Below are positions 52,183-61,060 of a DNA stretch of 64,000 nt, in pieces; position 1 is the stretch's first letter; every line of letters begins with the position of its first letter. The notes below the pieces were generated by a model, which was given only the letters and a program-made list of their open reading frames with translations, was not told where the DNA came from and ran no database searches. The DNA comes from Amycolatopsis sp. DSM 110486 (GTDB lineage: Bacteria; Actinomycetota; Actinomycetes; Mycobacteriales; Pseudonocardiaceae), in NCBI RefSeq assembly GCF_019468465.1, contig NZ_CP080519.1, positions 4,479,001-4,543,000 of the forward strand. The letters are read 5' to 3'. The position numbers and the translations under genes were made by a program.

Positions 52183-54216
52183 GTGACGGTGCGGGTCGCG
52201 GTGGACTTCGGGACCACCAGCACCTGCGTCGTCGCCTCCGTCAACGGCCGCGAGCCGCAGGTCGTGGTGATCGACGGCCAGCCGTTGATGTCGTCGGCGG
52301 TCTTCGCGGCCGCCGACGGCACGCTGTTCGTCGGCCAGGAGGCCGAGCGGCAGGCGGCCGTCGACCCATCGCGCTACGAACCGAACCCGAAGCGGCGCAT
52401 CGACGAGGGTGACCTGCTGCTCGGCGACTCCGTGCTGCGGGTCACCGACGTCGTCCACGCCGTGCTGGGCCGGGCGGTGGCCGAGGCGCGCCGCATCGCG
52501 GGCGACGCCGAGGTCGACCTGCTCGTGCTCACGCACCCCGCCGACTGGGGTGCGATCCGCACCCGTCTGCTGCGGCAGGCCGCGGGCCGGCTGGCGCGCG
52601 AGGTCGCGCTGGTGCCCGAACCGGTGGCCGCGGCCGTGTACCACGCGGCCACCTTCACACCCGTCGCGCAGCCGGACGGGCGGACCGTGGAGTTCAGCGG
52701 CCGGCCCGGAGACGCGCTCGCGGTGCTCGATCTCGGGGGCGGCACGGTCGACGTCAGCGTCGTGCGGCGGCTGCCCGAGGCCGGGCGTGGACCGAGTGCT
52801 CGTGGTGGCTTCCAGGTGCTCGCCACCCGCGGCGACCCGAGCTTCGGCGGGGCGGACATCGACCAGGCCCTGCTGGAGCACATCGGCTCGCTGGTGTCAG
52901 GGGCCGATCCGGACGCGTGGCAGCAGCTGGTCACGGGTCGCGAGCTCGCCGACCGGCGCCGCCGCCGCGTGCTGCGCCAGGACGTGCGCGGCGCGAAGGA
53001 GACGCTGTCGCGCCACACGTACACCGACGTGCCGATGCCGCCGCCGTTCGCCGACGCGCACGTGACCCGCGAGGACCTCGAGAAGCTCATCGCGGCGCCG
53101 CTCGGGCGCACGGTGGAGCTGACCAGCGCGGCGATCGCCGACGCCGGGCTGCGGCCCAAGCAGCTCACCGCGATCTTCCTCGTCGGCGGCTCGAGCCGGA
53201 TCCCGATGATCTCCCGCCTGGTCCACGAGCGCACCGGCGTGGTGCCCACGAGCCTCGACCAGCCGGAGACGGTGGTGGCGCGCGGTGCGCTGCGGGCGGT
53301 GCTCGTGGACCCCGACCGCACGGGCGCGCTGCCCGGCGCCTCGGTGGGGCGCCGGGCCGGTGCTCTCGGTGGCGTTCCGCCGGTCGAGCAGCGCACCGAC
53401 GTCGTGCGGCCCGGCGAGCTGCCCGAGGGCGACGGCCGTACCGAGCTGTTGTCGCGGCCCGCTGCACCACGGGTTCAGCCGAGGCCGCAATCAGCGCCCC
53501 AGGCGGCGCCCCAGCCATTGTCAGGGCCGATTCCAGCGGTGCGGCCGACGCCGGGCCGAGGCTTCGCGGGACCTGCTCCGAGCTCGGCGCGTCCCCCTCA
53601 GCCGGGTGGTCCAGGCCGCCCGCCGGGACAGCCGTGGCCGTCGGAGACCAGCGCCACCGGCAAGAGCGCCGGCCGGAAGCGGCTGTGGGGGATCGGCGCG
53701 GTCGTGGCGGTGGTCGTGGTCGTCGCCGCGGTGGTGCTGTTCGTGGTCAACCGGGGCGGCGACGACCCGGCGGGGCTGCCGGGCAAGACGTTCGTCCAAT
53801 ACGACTTCAGCGTCAGCGCGCCCCAGGACTGGGTCCAGACCTCCGACCAGGTCGCCGAGCGCCAGGTGATCCTGCACCCGCAGGACGCGTCGGCCGGCAA
53901 CGACCTCGTGGTCGCCCAGGAGTTCGTGATGGACTACGACGCGACCGTCGACCGCGCGCAACTCGTGAAATCTTTGCAAGCGCAGGCGGCCAGGGACCCG
54001 AACTACAGCGCCTTCGATCCGGACCTGACGTACGGTGGCCGCACCGTGATCGGGTACCACCAGCGCAAGAGCGACCAGCTCACCGTGAACTGGTACGTGG
54101 TGGTGCAAGGGAAGATCCGGGTGCACGTGGGGTGCCAGTACGAAGCCCCCGCGTTGCGGCAACGCGTCGACACGGCCTGCGAGCAGATCGTGCGGACGCT
54201 GAAGATCACCAGCTGA
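52183..54216 (+). CDS. Hsp70-like protein fused to a type VII secretion-associated domain
   Basis: A 677-residue protein. Residues 1 to about 385 are an Hsp70/DnaK-like actin-fold ATPase: VAVDFGTTSTCVVAS (phosphate 1), LDLGGGTVDVSVV (phosphate 2), FLVGGSSRIPMI (adenosine). A Pro-rich linker (390-490) and one membrane helix (about 500-525, VVAVVVVVAAVVLFVV) follow. The C-terminal 150 residues resemble the extracytoplasmic domain of the M. tuberculosis Rv3446c family, which is encoded in the same place of ESX-4. There is no substrate-binding Hsp70 domain. GTG 52183 follows CAGGAG. It could couple ATP state to the secretion complex; this is inference. Confidence 0.85.
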   Translation: MTVRVAVDFGTTSTCVVASVNGREPQVVVIDGQPLMSSAVFAAADGTLFVGQEAERQAAVDPSRYEPNPKRRIDEGDLLLGDSVLRVTDVVHAVLGRAVAEARRIAGDAEVDLLVLTHPADWGAIRTRLLRQAAGRLAREVALVPEPVAAAVYHAATFTPVAQPDGRTVEFSGRPGDALAVLDLGGGTVDVSVVRRLPEAGRGPSARGGFQVLATRGDPSFGGADIDQALLEHIGSLVSGADPDAWQQLVTGRELADRRRRRVLRQDVRGAKETLSRHTYTDVPMPPPFADAHVTREDLEKLIAAPLGRTVELTSAAIADAGLRPKQLTAIFLVGGSSRIPMISRLVHERTGVVPTSLDQPETVVARGALRAVLVDPDRTGALPGASVGRRAGALGGVPPVEQRTDVVRPGELPEGDGRTELLSRPAAPRVQPRPQSAPQAAPQPLSGPIPAVRPTPGRGFAGPAPSSARPPQPGGPGRPPGQPWPSETSATGKSAGRKRLWGIGAVVAVVVVVAAVVLFVVNRGGDDPAGLPGKTFVQYDFSVSAPQDWVQTSDQVAERQVILHPQDASAGNDLVVAQEFVMDYDATVDRAQLVKSLQAQAARDPNYSAFDPDLTYGGRTVIGYHQRKSDQLTVNWYVVVQGKIRVHVGCQYEAPALRQRVDTACEQIVRTLKITS

Positions 54217-54226
54217 AGGAGTGCCC

Positions 54227-54592
54227 GTGCCGTCGGAACCCGAGTCCGCCGCGGCGGCTTTCACGCGAGCGGGGCAGGACGCGGTCACGCACGCGCGCCG
54301 GGTCGCCGGCACCGCGCTCGCCCGCAACGTCCGCCACCGCGAGGACAACCGGGAACTGATGAAGGCCTACGCCCGCCACCGGCTCGCGGGCGGCGGCGCG
54401 GTCGAACCGACTCCGCGGGTGCTGCGCGGTGCCGCCGCCCGGTTCCGCGCGGCGTGCGGGCTGCCGATGCCGCACCTGCCGACGGAGGCCGAATTGGTCC
54501 GGTCCGAGCCCGAAGTTCCCTCGCCGGCCGCACGAACGAGTGATGACGAAGAGGACTTTTCGCAGTTGCGAATCATGAGCCGGGAACCGTGA
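54227..54592 (+). CDS. Small protein of unknown function in the ESX-4 operon
   Basis: A 121-residue protein with an alpha-helical basic first half (QDAVTHARRVAGTALARNVR) and an acidic end (SDDEEDFSQLRIMSREP). GTG 54227 lies 5 nt after AAGGAG; GTG 54221 overlaps the site and is unlikely. It lies 10 nt after the Hsp70-like gene, so it is co-transcribed. No family was recognised. Position between the ATPase genes and the Esx pair suggests a chaperone or adaptor role, which is a guess. Confidence 0.65.
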   Translation: MPSEPESAAAAFTRAGQDAVTHARRVAGTALARNVRHREDNRELMKAYARHRLAGGGAVEPTPRVLRGAAARFRAACGLPMPHLPTEAELVRSEPEVPSPAARTSDDEEDFSQLRIMSREP

Positions 54593-54835
54593 AACTGGTT
54601 CATTCCGGCTGTGCGTGTGCTAATTGCCCAGTAGGCCAAGGGTTTTGTGACTTCTCCCGGCGGCGTCGCGCTCGGCTCGGCGGCGCCGGTTCCCTCGGGT
54701 GGCGTTCACGCAAGCAACTACTTGGGAAATCTCGCACCAAGGGTGAACCGAACCTGGCACTGTCTTCGTCGTAGGGGTGTACGGCGGAAACAGGACGCCG
54801 GTACGCACGACAATCAGATGAAGGGGGTAGTTCCC

Positions 54836-55159
54836 ATGGCGGCTGGCGGCTTTGAAGGAACTCCGGAAGAGTTCACCAACGCTGAGAACCAGGTCACCGA
54901 CGTTCGCGTCGCGATGGACCAGCGGCTCTCCACGCTGCAGGGCGAGATCGAAGCCACTCGCGCGGGCTGGGACGGCGAAGCGGCTCAGGCGTTCAACAAC
55001 GTCATGCAGCGCTTCGACGAGTCGGGCAAGAAGCTGAACCAGTCCCTCCAGCGCATTGCGGACCTGCTGCAGGAAGCCGGCTCCAAGTACCAGCGCACTG
55101 AAGCCGAGCAGAACGAAATCGTGAGCAGCTTCAACAAGGGCTTCGGCGTCCTCGGCTGA
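54836..55159 (+). CDS. WXG100 (Esx) protein, CFP-10-like
   Basis: A 107-residue helical hairpin exported as an Esx partner. The WxG turn is GWDGEAAQAF. The C-terminal YxxxE export signal is visible as YQRTE. ATG 54836 follows AAGGGGG with 8-nt spacing; ATG 54818 is an in-frame alternative with no good site. It pairs with the next gene 58 nt downstream. The nearest positional counterparts in M. tuberculosis are EsxT/EsxU. Confidence 0.9.
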   Translation: MAAGGFEGTPEEFTNAENQVTDVRVAMDQRLSTLQGEIEATRAGWDGEAAQAFNNVMQRFDESGKKLNQSLQRIADLLQEAGSKYQRTEAEQNEIVSSFNKGFGVLG

Positions 55160-55217
55160 GCCGAGCGGCAACGTTCAGTTCATCCATTCCACACCCCGAC
55201 TTTGACAGGAGTACGAC

Positions 55218-55502
55218 ATGGCACGCATCCTCGTTGACCCGGCCACGATCCACCGGGCGGCTGACGACTGCAACGCGACCACCAAGGACCTGAAGTCCTC
55301 GTTCGACCGGCTCAAGGAAGACCTGAGCAAGCTCACGAACACCTGGACCGGTGCGGCCAAGGACAACTACCTGAAGGCCCAGGCCGACTGGGACAACAGC
55401 TTCAACGACCTCACCCAGCTGCTGGCGCAGATCGCCATCGCGCTGCCGGAGATCGCCGACGGTTACACCAAGACCGACAAGGACGTCGAGAACCTCTTCT
55501 GA
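55218..55502 (+). CDS. WXG100 (Esx) protein, ESAT-6-like
   Basis: A 94-residue WXG100 protein with turn TWTGAAKDNY and YTKTD near the C-terminus, matching YxxxD. GACAGGAGTACG precedes ATG 55218. It forms the second half of an Esx heterodimer with the preceding gene. Both are closed by a strong terminator. Confidence 0.9.
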   Translation: MARILVDPATIHRAADDCNATTKDLKSSFDRLKEDLSKLTNTWTGAAKDNYLKAQADWDNSFNDLTQLLAQIAIALPEIADGYTKTDKDVENLF

Positions 55503-55523
55503 TTCTCGGGTTCTGACGAAACC

Positions 55524-55563
55524 ACGGCGGGCTCCGCACTTCGGTGCGGGCCCGCCGTTTTCG
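55524..55563 (+). terminator. ESX-4 plus-strand operon terminator
   Basis: ACGGCGGGC pairs with GCCCGCCGT, with an inner CCGCAC/GTGCGG closed by a TTCG tetraloop and followed by TTTTCG. It is a classic intrinsic terminator 21 nt after the second Esx gene. Confidence 0.9.
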
Positions 55564-55632
55564 TTGTGACGCAGTCGTGTGCGGGGCAAGGGGCTTCGCC
55601 GCGTCCGTTGTGGACTGGCGCGTCCCTGCCGC

Positions 55633-56445
55633 TCAGTGCGGCGCGCCGACCTCGTACTCGGGCTTGTCGTTGAGCACCCGCACCGTGACCTTTCGCGGCT
55701 GCCCGCCGAGCTGCAGCGTGCAGTCGAAGGTGGTGCCGTTCTGCGTGGACTCACCCGAAGGGCAGGTCACGTTCTTCACGTCGGGCTCGCCGTAGTTCTC
55801 GGCGAGCACGCGGGAAACGCCGTCCTGCAACGACTTCTGGTCGAGCGTGTCCCCTTGGAACGCGCCGAGCAGCCACGCCGCGCCGCCGCCGATGATCACC
55901 ACGGCCACGGCCGCGCCGGTGATCACCCACGGCCGCTTCGAACGCGGGGCCTTCTTCACGGCTTCGGCGGAGAACGCGCCGAGCCCGCCGTACGTCGTCG
56001 GCTGGAACCCGCCGCCGAACGCCGCGCCCTGCTGTTGCGGCGGCACGCCCGGCACCTGCTGCGCCTGCTGTCCGGTGGCGTAGGGCTGCTGTTGCGGCGC
56101 GCTCGCCGGGTTCGCGTACTGCTGCGGACCACTCGCCGGATACTGCTGCGGGGCGACGCCGGGCTGCGGCTGCGCTCCGGGGTTCGCGTACTGCTGGGGG
56201 TTGGCGTACGGCTGTCCGCCGGTGTTCGGGTACTGCGCCGGTGTTCCCTGCGACCACGGGTTTTGCTGCTGCGGGTTTTGCGGCTGCTGCCACGCACCCT
56301 GCTGCGCTGCACCCTGCTGCATCGGGCCCTGCTGCCACTGGCCGGGGTACTGGGCTTCCTGCCCACCAAGACCGCCGGACGCGGGCGCCGTGGGCGGCTG
56401 CCACCACCGCTGTGGTTGCCGGTGCTGCTCGGGCGGCTGGGTCAT
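55633..56445 (-). CDS. DUF4333-like membrane protein, Gln/Pro-rich head
   Basis: A 270-residue protein. The first 150 residues are Gln/Pro/Tyr/Gly-rich with repeats such as QQYANPGAQ and QQYPASGPQ. One membrane helix lies at about 175-198 (WVITGAAVAVVIIGGGAAWLLG). The C-terminal 80 residues resemble DUF4333 domains (SVSRVLAENYGEPDVKNVTCP-like, with two Cys). The Cys-containing domain should be outside the cell. It is 22 nt after the lipoprotein gene and co-transcribed. The call rests on motif memory. Confidence 0.7.
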   Translation of the reverse strand: MTQPPEQHRQPQRWWQPPTAPASGGLGGQEAQYPGQWQQGPMQQGAAQQGAWQQPQNPQQQNPWSQGTPAQYPNTGGQPYANPQQYANPGAQPQPGVAPQQYPASGPQQYANPASAPQQQPYATGQQAQQVPGVPPQQQGAAFGGGFQPTTYGGLGAFSAEAVKKAPRSKRPWVITGAAVAVVIIGGGAAWLLGAFQGDTLDQKSLQDGVSRVLAENYGEPDVKNVTCPSGESTQNGTTFDCTLQLGGQPRKVTVRVLNDKPEYEVGAPH

Positions 56446-56467
56446 CGGAGGTCACCTCGGGTGCTCA

Positions 56468-57358
56468 TCAGTTGCCCTGCAGCTGGGCGAGCCGGTTGTA
56501 GAAGTCCTGCTTCGCGGCGTCGTCGGGCAGTGCGGTGATCTGGCTCGCGTCCGGCAGCTTCGGCAGGTCCTGCGCGGTCGCCTTGCCGGTGAAGCGGAAG
56601 TCGTAGTTGAGCTCGATGTCGTGGCCGTTGCCGGAGAACTTGGCGGCCATCACGAACTCGGCGAGCGAACCGTCCGGCTTGAGCTTGATCGTGGTGGGGA
56701 TCACGGACTTGTTCAGCTGCGGCCCCACCTCGTTGAGCAGCGAGTCGGGCAGCAGTTCCACGCGCTTGTCGAGGAACTGCGAGAAGGGGACGTTCACGGT
56801 CAGCTCCGCCGAGCCGTCGGCCGAGCTCTTCGCGCCGCGCACGGCCTTCTTGTCGGCGTTGTACGAGTCGTCCACGGCGTTGGCCATCTTGCAGGCCGTG
56901 AGCACACCGCCCCATGCGCACGGCTGGATCAGCCCGGCCTCGGGCTTCGGCATCGACACCCACGCCGTCGGCTCGAGCGACTTGTACGTGGGGCCGAGGT
57001 AGACGTACTCGAGCGTCCCGTCGGCGGGGGTGAACGTGTCGATGATCTCGTCGGGGTTCTTCTGCGACCGGTTGTGGACCACGCGGCTCTCGGGGCTGCC
57101 GGTGCGGGCCGAGGTGATCACGCTGTGGATCCACTTGTCGTCGAACTTGAAGTACGCGTCGGCGGAGTTGGTGACGTCGCGCGCGTCGAGGATGGAGTTC
57201 TCCAGCTTCGACATCGCCTTCTCGAACTTGGCGCCGACGTAGGCCGAGGCCTGGTCGCCGTTGGGCAGCGCGGTGCCGGCGCGGGCCTGCCCGCACGCGG
57301 TCGCGAGCACCAGCACGGCGCCCAGGGCGAGCGCCGCCCGGCTTGCCCGTTTCGTCAT
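56468..57358 (-). CDS. Lipoprotein of unknown function
   Basis: A 296-residue lipoprotein with a signal peptide and lipobox (LATAC, lipidated Cys22). The mature part is a beta-rich domain with PADGTLEYVYLGPTYKS and LKPDGSLAEFVMAAKF segments, resembling lipid-carrier-like lipoproteins (LppX/LprG type) in pattern only. GGGGGAAAG precedes ATG 57358. It is the first gene of a two-gene operon flanking ESX-4. Confidence 0.7.
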   Translation of the reverse strand: MTKRASRAALALGAVLVLATACGQARAGTALPNGDQASAYVGAKFEKAMSKLENSILDARDVTNSADAYFKFDDKWIHSVITSARTGSPESRVVHNRSQKNPDEIIDTFTPADGTLEYVYLGPTYKSLEPTAWVSMPKPEAGLIQPCAWGGVLTACKMANAVDDSYNADKKAVRGAKSSADGSAELTVNVPFSQFLDKRVELLPDSLLNEVGPQLNKSVIPTTIKLKPDGSLAEFVMAAKFSGNGHDIELNYDFRFTGKATAQDLPKLPDASQITALPDDAAKQDFYNRLAQLQGN

Positions 57359-57450
57359 CGCTTTCCCCCGGGTGTTCGGCTGTCCGCGCGGATCGTCTCA
57401 TCTTGACGGGTCGCGCGGACCCGCGTGGGTGGTTCGGTGACGTCGGCCAG

Positions 57451-57456
57451 TACAAT
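57451..57456 (+). promoter_or_regulatory. Candidate rplM promoter -10
   Basis: TACAAT is a strong -10 word about 170 nt before rplM. TTGACG at 57403-57408 is too far upstream to be its -35, so the promoter call is partial. The rest of the 267-nt spacer shows nothing else. Confidence 0.45.
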
Positions 57457-57625
57457 CATCGATGCGGTCCGAGGTGCCCGGTTTCGGGGGTCTCGACCGG
57501 CGGGCACCCCCCGCTGCACGGGTCACGTAAGCAGAGGCGTATCTTTATATGTCGTTGTGCGTTGCGGCGCGTCAGCGCTAGGCCCGCACAGAACCCACAC
57601 GCAATGTTGACGACGAGGTAGACCC

Positions 57626-58078
57626 TTGCCCACGTACAGCCCCAAGCCCGGCGACGTCACTCGTGCCTGGCACGTGATCGACGCCGAGGATGTCGTGCTC
57701 GGCCGGCTCGCGACCGAGGTCGCCACGCTGCTGCGCGGCAAGCACAAGCCGACTTATGCCCCGCACGTGGACACCGGCGACTTCGTCGTCATCGTCAACG
57801 CCGAGAAGGTCGCGCTCACCGGTAACAAGCGCGACCAGAAGTTCGCGTACCGCCACAGTGGCTACCCCGGCGGTCTGCGCAAGCGTTCCTTCGGCGAGCT
57901 GCTCGACACCAAGCCCGAGCACCTTGTCGAAAAGGTCGTGAAGGGCATGCTGCCGAAGAACAAGCTCGGCCGCGCCATGGCCAAGAAGCTGAAGGTGTAC
58001 GCCGGCCCGCAGCACCCGCACGCCGCGCAGCAGCCGCAGGCGCGCGAGATCACCAAGATCGCGCAGGTCGCGCAGTGA
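57626..58078 (+). CDS. rplM: 50S ribosomal protein L13
   Basis: L13, 150 residues, is an early assembly protein. TTG 57626 ([19 protein letters not shown]) follows GACGAGGTAG. The sequence [20 protein letters not shown] is diagnostic. The stop overlaps the GTG of rpsI by 4 nt. Confidence 0.97.
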   Translation: MPTYSPKPGDVTRAWHVIDAEDVVLGRLATEVATLLRGKHKPTYAPHVDTGDFVVIVNAEKVALTGNKRDQKFAYRHSGYPGGLRKRSFGELLDTKPEHLVEKVVKGMLPKNKLGRAMAKKLKVYAGPQHPHAAQQPQAREITKIAQVAQ

Positions 58079-58638
58079 GTGAGGAACAGTCTGTGACCAG
58101 CACCGAGACCGAGGCTCCTGTGGCCGACGAGGCCGTTGTCGCCACGTCGGAGACCCCCGCGGTCGAGACCCCCGCTCCCGAGACCCCCGCGGTCGACGGC
58201 GCTGTCGCCACGAGCGAGTCGCCGGCCGCCCCGCGTCCGTCGCGCGCCGCGGGTGGCAACGCCCAGACCGTCGGCCGTCGCAAGGAAGCCGTGGTCCGCG
58301 TCCGCGTCGTCCCCGGTACCGGTGAGTTCAAGCTCAACGGCCGCACCCTCGCGGAGTACTTCCCGAACAAGGTGCACCAGCAGCTCATCCGTGAGCCCCT
58401 GGTCACGGTCGACAAGCCGGACTCGTTCGACATCTTCGCCAACCTCCACGGCGGCGGCATCTCGGGCCAGGCCGGCGCTCTGCGCCTCGCCATCGCCCGC
58501 GCCCTGGTCGAGGTCGACGCCGACGACCGCCCGGCCCTCAAGAAGGCCGGCTTCCTGACCCGTGACGCGCGCGCCACGGAGCGGAAGAAGTACGGCCTCA
58601 AGAAGGCCCGTAAGGCTCCGCAGTACAGCAAGCGCTGA
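58075..58638 (+). CDS. rpsI: 30S ribosomal protein S9, with acidic N-terminal extension
   Basis: S9, 187 residues, against about 130 in E. coli. The first 55 residues are a Thr/Glu/Ala/Pro-rich extension ([17 protein letters not shown]). The core begins at [15 protein letters not shown] and ends in the P-site-contacting KAPQYSKR. It overlaps rplM by 4 nt. Confidence 0.97.
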   Translation: MSEEQSVTSTETEAPVADEAVVATSETPAVETPAPETPAVDGAVATSESPAAPRPSRAAGGNAQTVGRRKEAVVRVRVVPGTGEFKLNGRTLAEYFPNKVHQQLIREPLVTVDKPDSFDIFANLHGGGISGQAGALRLAIARALVEVDADDRPALKKAGFLTRDARATERKKYGLKKARKAPQYSKR

Positions 58639-58657
58639 TGTTGCGGTCGTGGGGCGA

Positions 58658-58755
58658 GTCCTGCTCGGCGCCTTGAGGCGCTTCGCCGGACTCCCTCCAC
58701 GATCACTGCGTTCGTGGGTGGTCCTGCTCGCGCCTGACGGCGCTTCGCTGGGCTC
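58658..58755. repeat. Imperfect direct repeat, about 35 nt, two copies
   Basis: GTCCTGCTCGGCGCCTTGAG at 58658 and GTCCTGCTCGCGCCTGACGG at 58721 begin two copies. Both continue with GGCGCTTCGC and a G-rich end. Such elements look like dispersed intergenic repeats of the genus. Confidence 0.55.
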
Positions 58756-58769
58756 ACTTCGCGGACCAT

Positions 58770-58814
58770 TTTGGGGGTCGAACCCCCAAACCCCCGCCAG
58801 GGGCGAGCCCCTGG
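58770..58814. repeat. Tandem palindromic elements
   Basis: TTTTGGGGGT and AACCCCCAAA form one palindrome. CCAGGGG-CGAG-CCCCTGG (58797-58814) forms a second hairpin right after. The pattern suggests a mobile REP-like element, but no other copy was found in this window. Confidence 0.5.
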
Positions 58815-58949
58815 ACCCCCGCGGCTCACGCAGTCGTGGGCTGGAACGGGCGACGTACGTCATTCGTGGGGTGGGCCCTGGTGCTTCGCGGGCTTACCTC
58901 GCGGTCGTGCGGGGGTTGAAGTGCTTGGCCTCGTGAGAGGCAACCTCGG

Positions 58950-58980
58950 GAGCGCCCATCCGTCCATCGGATGGGCGCTC
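58950..58980 (+). terminator. Terminator downstream of rplM-rpsI
   Basis: GAGCGCCCATCCG pairs with CGGATGGGCGCTC over 13 bp around TCCAT, followed by TCGTGCTTTC. It lies 311 nt after rpsI. Confidence 0.7.
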
Positions 58981-59156
58981 TCGTGCTTTCCGAGTGCTGT
59001 CTGAACGTGTTCTCAGGGACCTCATGCGTCCCATCCGCCCCACAGTGATGCATTTCGCGCGCGGTCCGCGACATTCCTGGGGTGGGGGCAGGGGCCCGGC
59101 CGGGTCGCAGCCGCCGCTAGGTTGTCGTGGTCTATTGGACCTAGGAGGTCGTGGAG

Positions 59157-60494
59157 ATGGCCCGACTGTTCGGCACCGACGGGGTACGAGGCCTGGCCAA
59201 CGCCGAGCTGACCCCCGAGCTGGCGCTTTCGCTCGCGGCCAGCGCCGCGCGTGTGCTCGCCGCGCACGACCGTTCGCACCGCCCGGTGGCCGTGGTCGGC
59301 CGCGACCCGCGCGCCAGTGGCGAGATGCTGGAGGCCGCCGTGGTGGCGGGCCTCGCGTCCGCCGGCGCCGACGTGCTGCGCCTGGGCGTGCTGCCGACGC
59401 CCGCCGTCGCGTACCTCGTGGGTGCGCTGGAGGCCGATCTGGGCGTGATGATCTCGGCTTCGCACAACCCCATGCCGGACAACGGCATCAAGCTCTTCGC
59501 CGCGGGCGGGCACAAGCTCCCCGACAGCATCGAGGACGAGATCGAAGCCGGCCTCGGCGGCGCCGACGTCGTCCGCCCGACGGGCTCGGGCGTCGGCCGC
59601 GTGTCCGACGCCTCCGACGCGCTCGACCTGTACCTTGCCCACCTGGTCTCGGCCACGCCGCACCGCCTCGACGGCCTGAAGGTCGTGGTGGACTGCGCCA
59701 ACGGCGCGTCCGCCGTCGCCGCCCCCGAGGCCTACCGCCGCGCCGGCGCCGAGGTCGTCGCCCTCCACGCGGAGCCCGACGGCATCAACATCAACGAGCA
59801 CTGCGGTTCGAACCACCCCGACCTGCTCCGCGCCGCCGTCGTCGAGCACGGCGCCGACCTGGGCATCGCCCACGACGGCGACGCCGACCGCTGCGTCGCC
59901 GTCGACGCCTCGGGCGAGCTCGTGGACGGCGACCAGATCATGGCCGTGCTGGCCCTCGCGCTGGCCGAGGACGGCGAGCTGGTGAAGGACACGCTCGTCG
60001 CCACCGTGATGAGCAACCTGGGCCTGCACCTCGCGATGAAGGCCCACGGCATCACGGTCGTCACCACGTCCGTCGGCGACCGCTACGTGCTCGAAGAGCT
60101 GCGCGCCTCCGGCCTCGCCCTCGGCGGCGAACAGTCGGGCCACGTGGTCCTCCCCGCCCACGCCACCACCGGCGACGGCCTGCTGACCGCCCTGCGCCTC
60201 ATGTCCCGCATGGCCTCCACCGGCAAGAAGCTCGCCGAGCTGGCGTCCGTGATGAACCGCCTGCCCCAGGTCCTCGTCAACGTCCCCGTCGCGGACAAGG
60301 CGGCCGTCGCGGGCTCCTCCGAAGTCCGCGACGCCGTCGGCGAGGTCGAAGCCGAACTCGGCGAAGAGGGCCGCGTCCTCCTGCGCCCCTCGGGCACCGA
60401 ACAGCTCGTCCGCGTCATGGTCGAGGCCCCGGCCCACTCCACGGCCCAGGCTGCGGCGGACCGGCTGGCCGGCGTGGTGTCCGCGGTCTCCTGA
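59157..60494 (+). CDS. glmM: Phosphoglucosamine mutase
   Basis: Converts glucosamine-6-phosphate to glucosamine-1-phosphate for peptidoglycan precursor synthesis. Length is 445 residues. The active-site loop ISASHNP puts the phosphorylated Ser at 102. The magnesium loop DGDADRC lies near 240, the sugar loop GGEQSGHV near 320, and the phosphate loop [12 protein letters not shown] at the C-terminus. ATG 59157 is 8 nt after AGGAGG; GTG 59151 would be too close. Confidence 0.97.
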   Translation: MARLFGTDGVRGLANAELTPELALSLAASAARVLAAHDRSHRPVAVVGRDPRASGEMLEAAVVAGLASAGADVLRLGVLPTPAVAYLVGALEADLGVMISASHNPMPDNGIKLFAAGGHKLPDSIEDEIEAGLGGADVVRPTGSGVGRVSDASDALDLYLAHLVSATPHRLDGLKVVVDCANGASAVAAPEAYRRAGAEVVALHAEPDGININEHCGSNHPDLLRAAVVEHGADLGIAHDGDADRCVAVDASGELVDGDQIMAVLALALAEDGELVKDTLVATVMSNLGLHLAMKAHGITVVTTSVGDRYVLEELRASGLALGGEQSGHVVLPAHATTGDGLLTALRLMSRMASTGKKLAELASVMNRLPQVLVNVPVADKAAVAGSSEVRDAVGEVEAELGEEGRVLLRPSGTEQLVRVMVEAPAHSTAQAAADRLAGVVSAVS

Positions 60495-60579
60495 TCGTCC
60501 CGGATTTGGTGAACGCCCTGCGCCCTCGGTGACCCCGGAGGTACATTCCGCATGCAGTGCGGACCGACGGGGGAGTGGG

Positions 60580-61029
60580 ATGGACGGGCAGGAGGGGCTG
60601 AGTCCTCAGTTCACCAGGAGCCTGGTGGCGATGGAGGAGGCCAGGGCCCAGTACCGGGCCGATCACGAGCGCGCACTGGCCGACGACGAGACGCGTCAGG
60701 CGGAGTTCGCCAAGCTCGTCGAGGAGAACCGCGCCCGCAGCGAGCAGCTGCGCGCGGAGCGTGAGGCCGCTGGAACCGAGAGCGATCCCGTCGCGTCGAA
60801 GGAAGCGGAACTGGCCGCCAAACGGGCGGCGGAGGCGGCCGAAGACGGCGCGATCTTCCAGTTCGAGGACGAGGCCGTGGTGGAAGCGCCGCCGCAGCCC
60901 GTGGTACCCGCGTTCCGGCCACCCGCGGCTCCGGTGGCTCCAGAGGCTCCGGCCCGCCCGGCCGCACGGCACCGCGCGTCGGAGGTCGACGACGACTTCT
61001 CGGCCACGAACTGGGTCGACGACCACTGA
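60580..61029 (+). CDS. Coiled-coil protein, unknown function
   Basis: A 149-residue protein. The first 90 residues are a charged coiled coil (MEEARAQYRADHERALADDET). A Pro/Ala-rich linker follows, and the C-terminal ten residues are acidic (DDDFSATNWVDDH). ATG 60580 follows GGGGGAG; an in-frame GTG at 60529 is less likely. It starts an operon with two type VII-like genes, so it may act as a partner or chaperone. No family recognised. Confidence 0.7.
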   Translation: MDGQEGLSPQFTRSLVAMEEARAQYRADHERALADDETRQAEFAKLVEENRARSEQLRAEREAAGTESDPVASKEAELAAKRAAEAAEDGAIFQFEDEAVVEAPPQPVVPAFRPPAAPVAPEAPARPAARHRASEVDDDFSATNWVDDH

Positions 61030-61060
61030 GGCAGCTGTTCCGCACGAGGGGAGAAGTGCG

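Larger units (their letters stand above)
58639..59156. other. Intergenic region after rpsI, with repeats
   Basis: No gene is seen. It contains an imperfect direct repeat (58658-58755), a GGGGGT/ACCCCC palindrome at about 58770-58790, a CCAGGGG/CCCCTGG hairpin at 58797-58814, and a terminator at 58950-58980. AGGAGG for glmM closes it. Confidence 0.5.

Noticed and set aside
58562..58936. Open frame overlapping the end of rpsI
   Set aside because: Shadow of rpsI continuing through intergenic repeats; no start site or motif.
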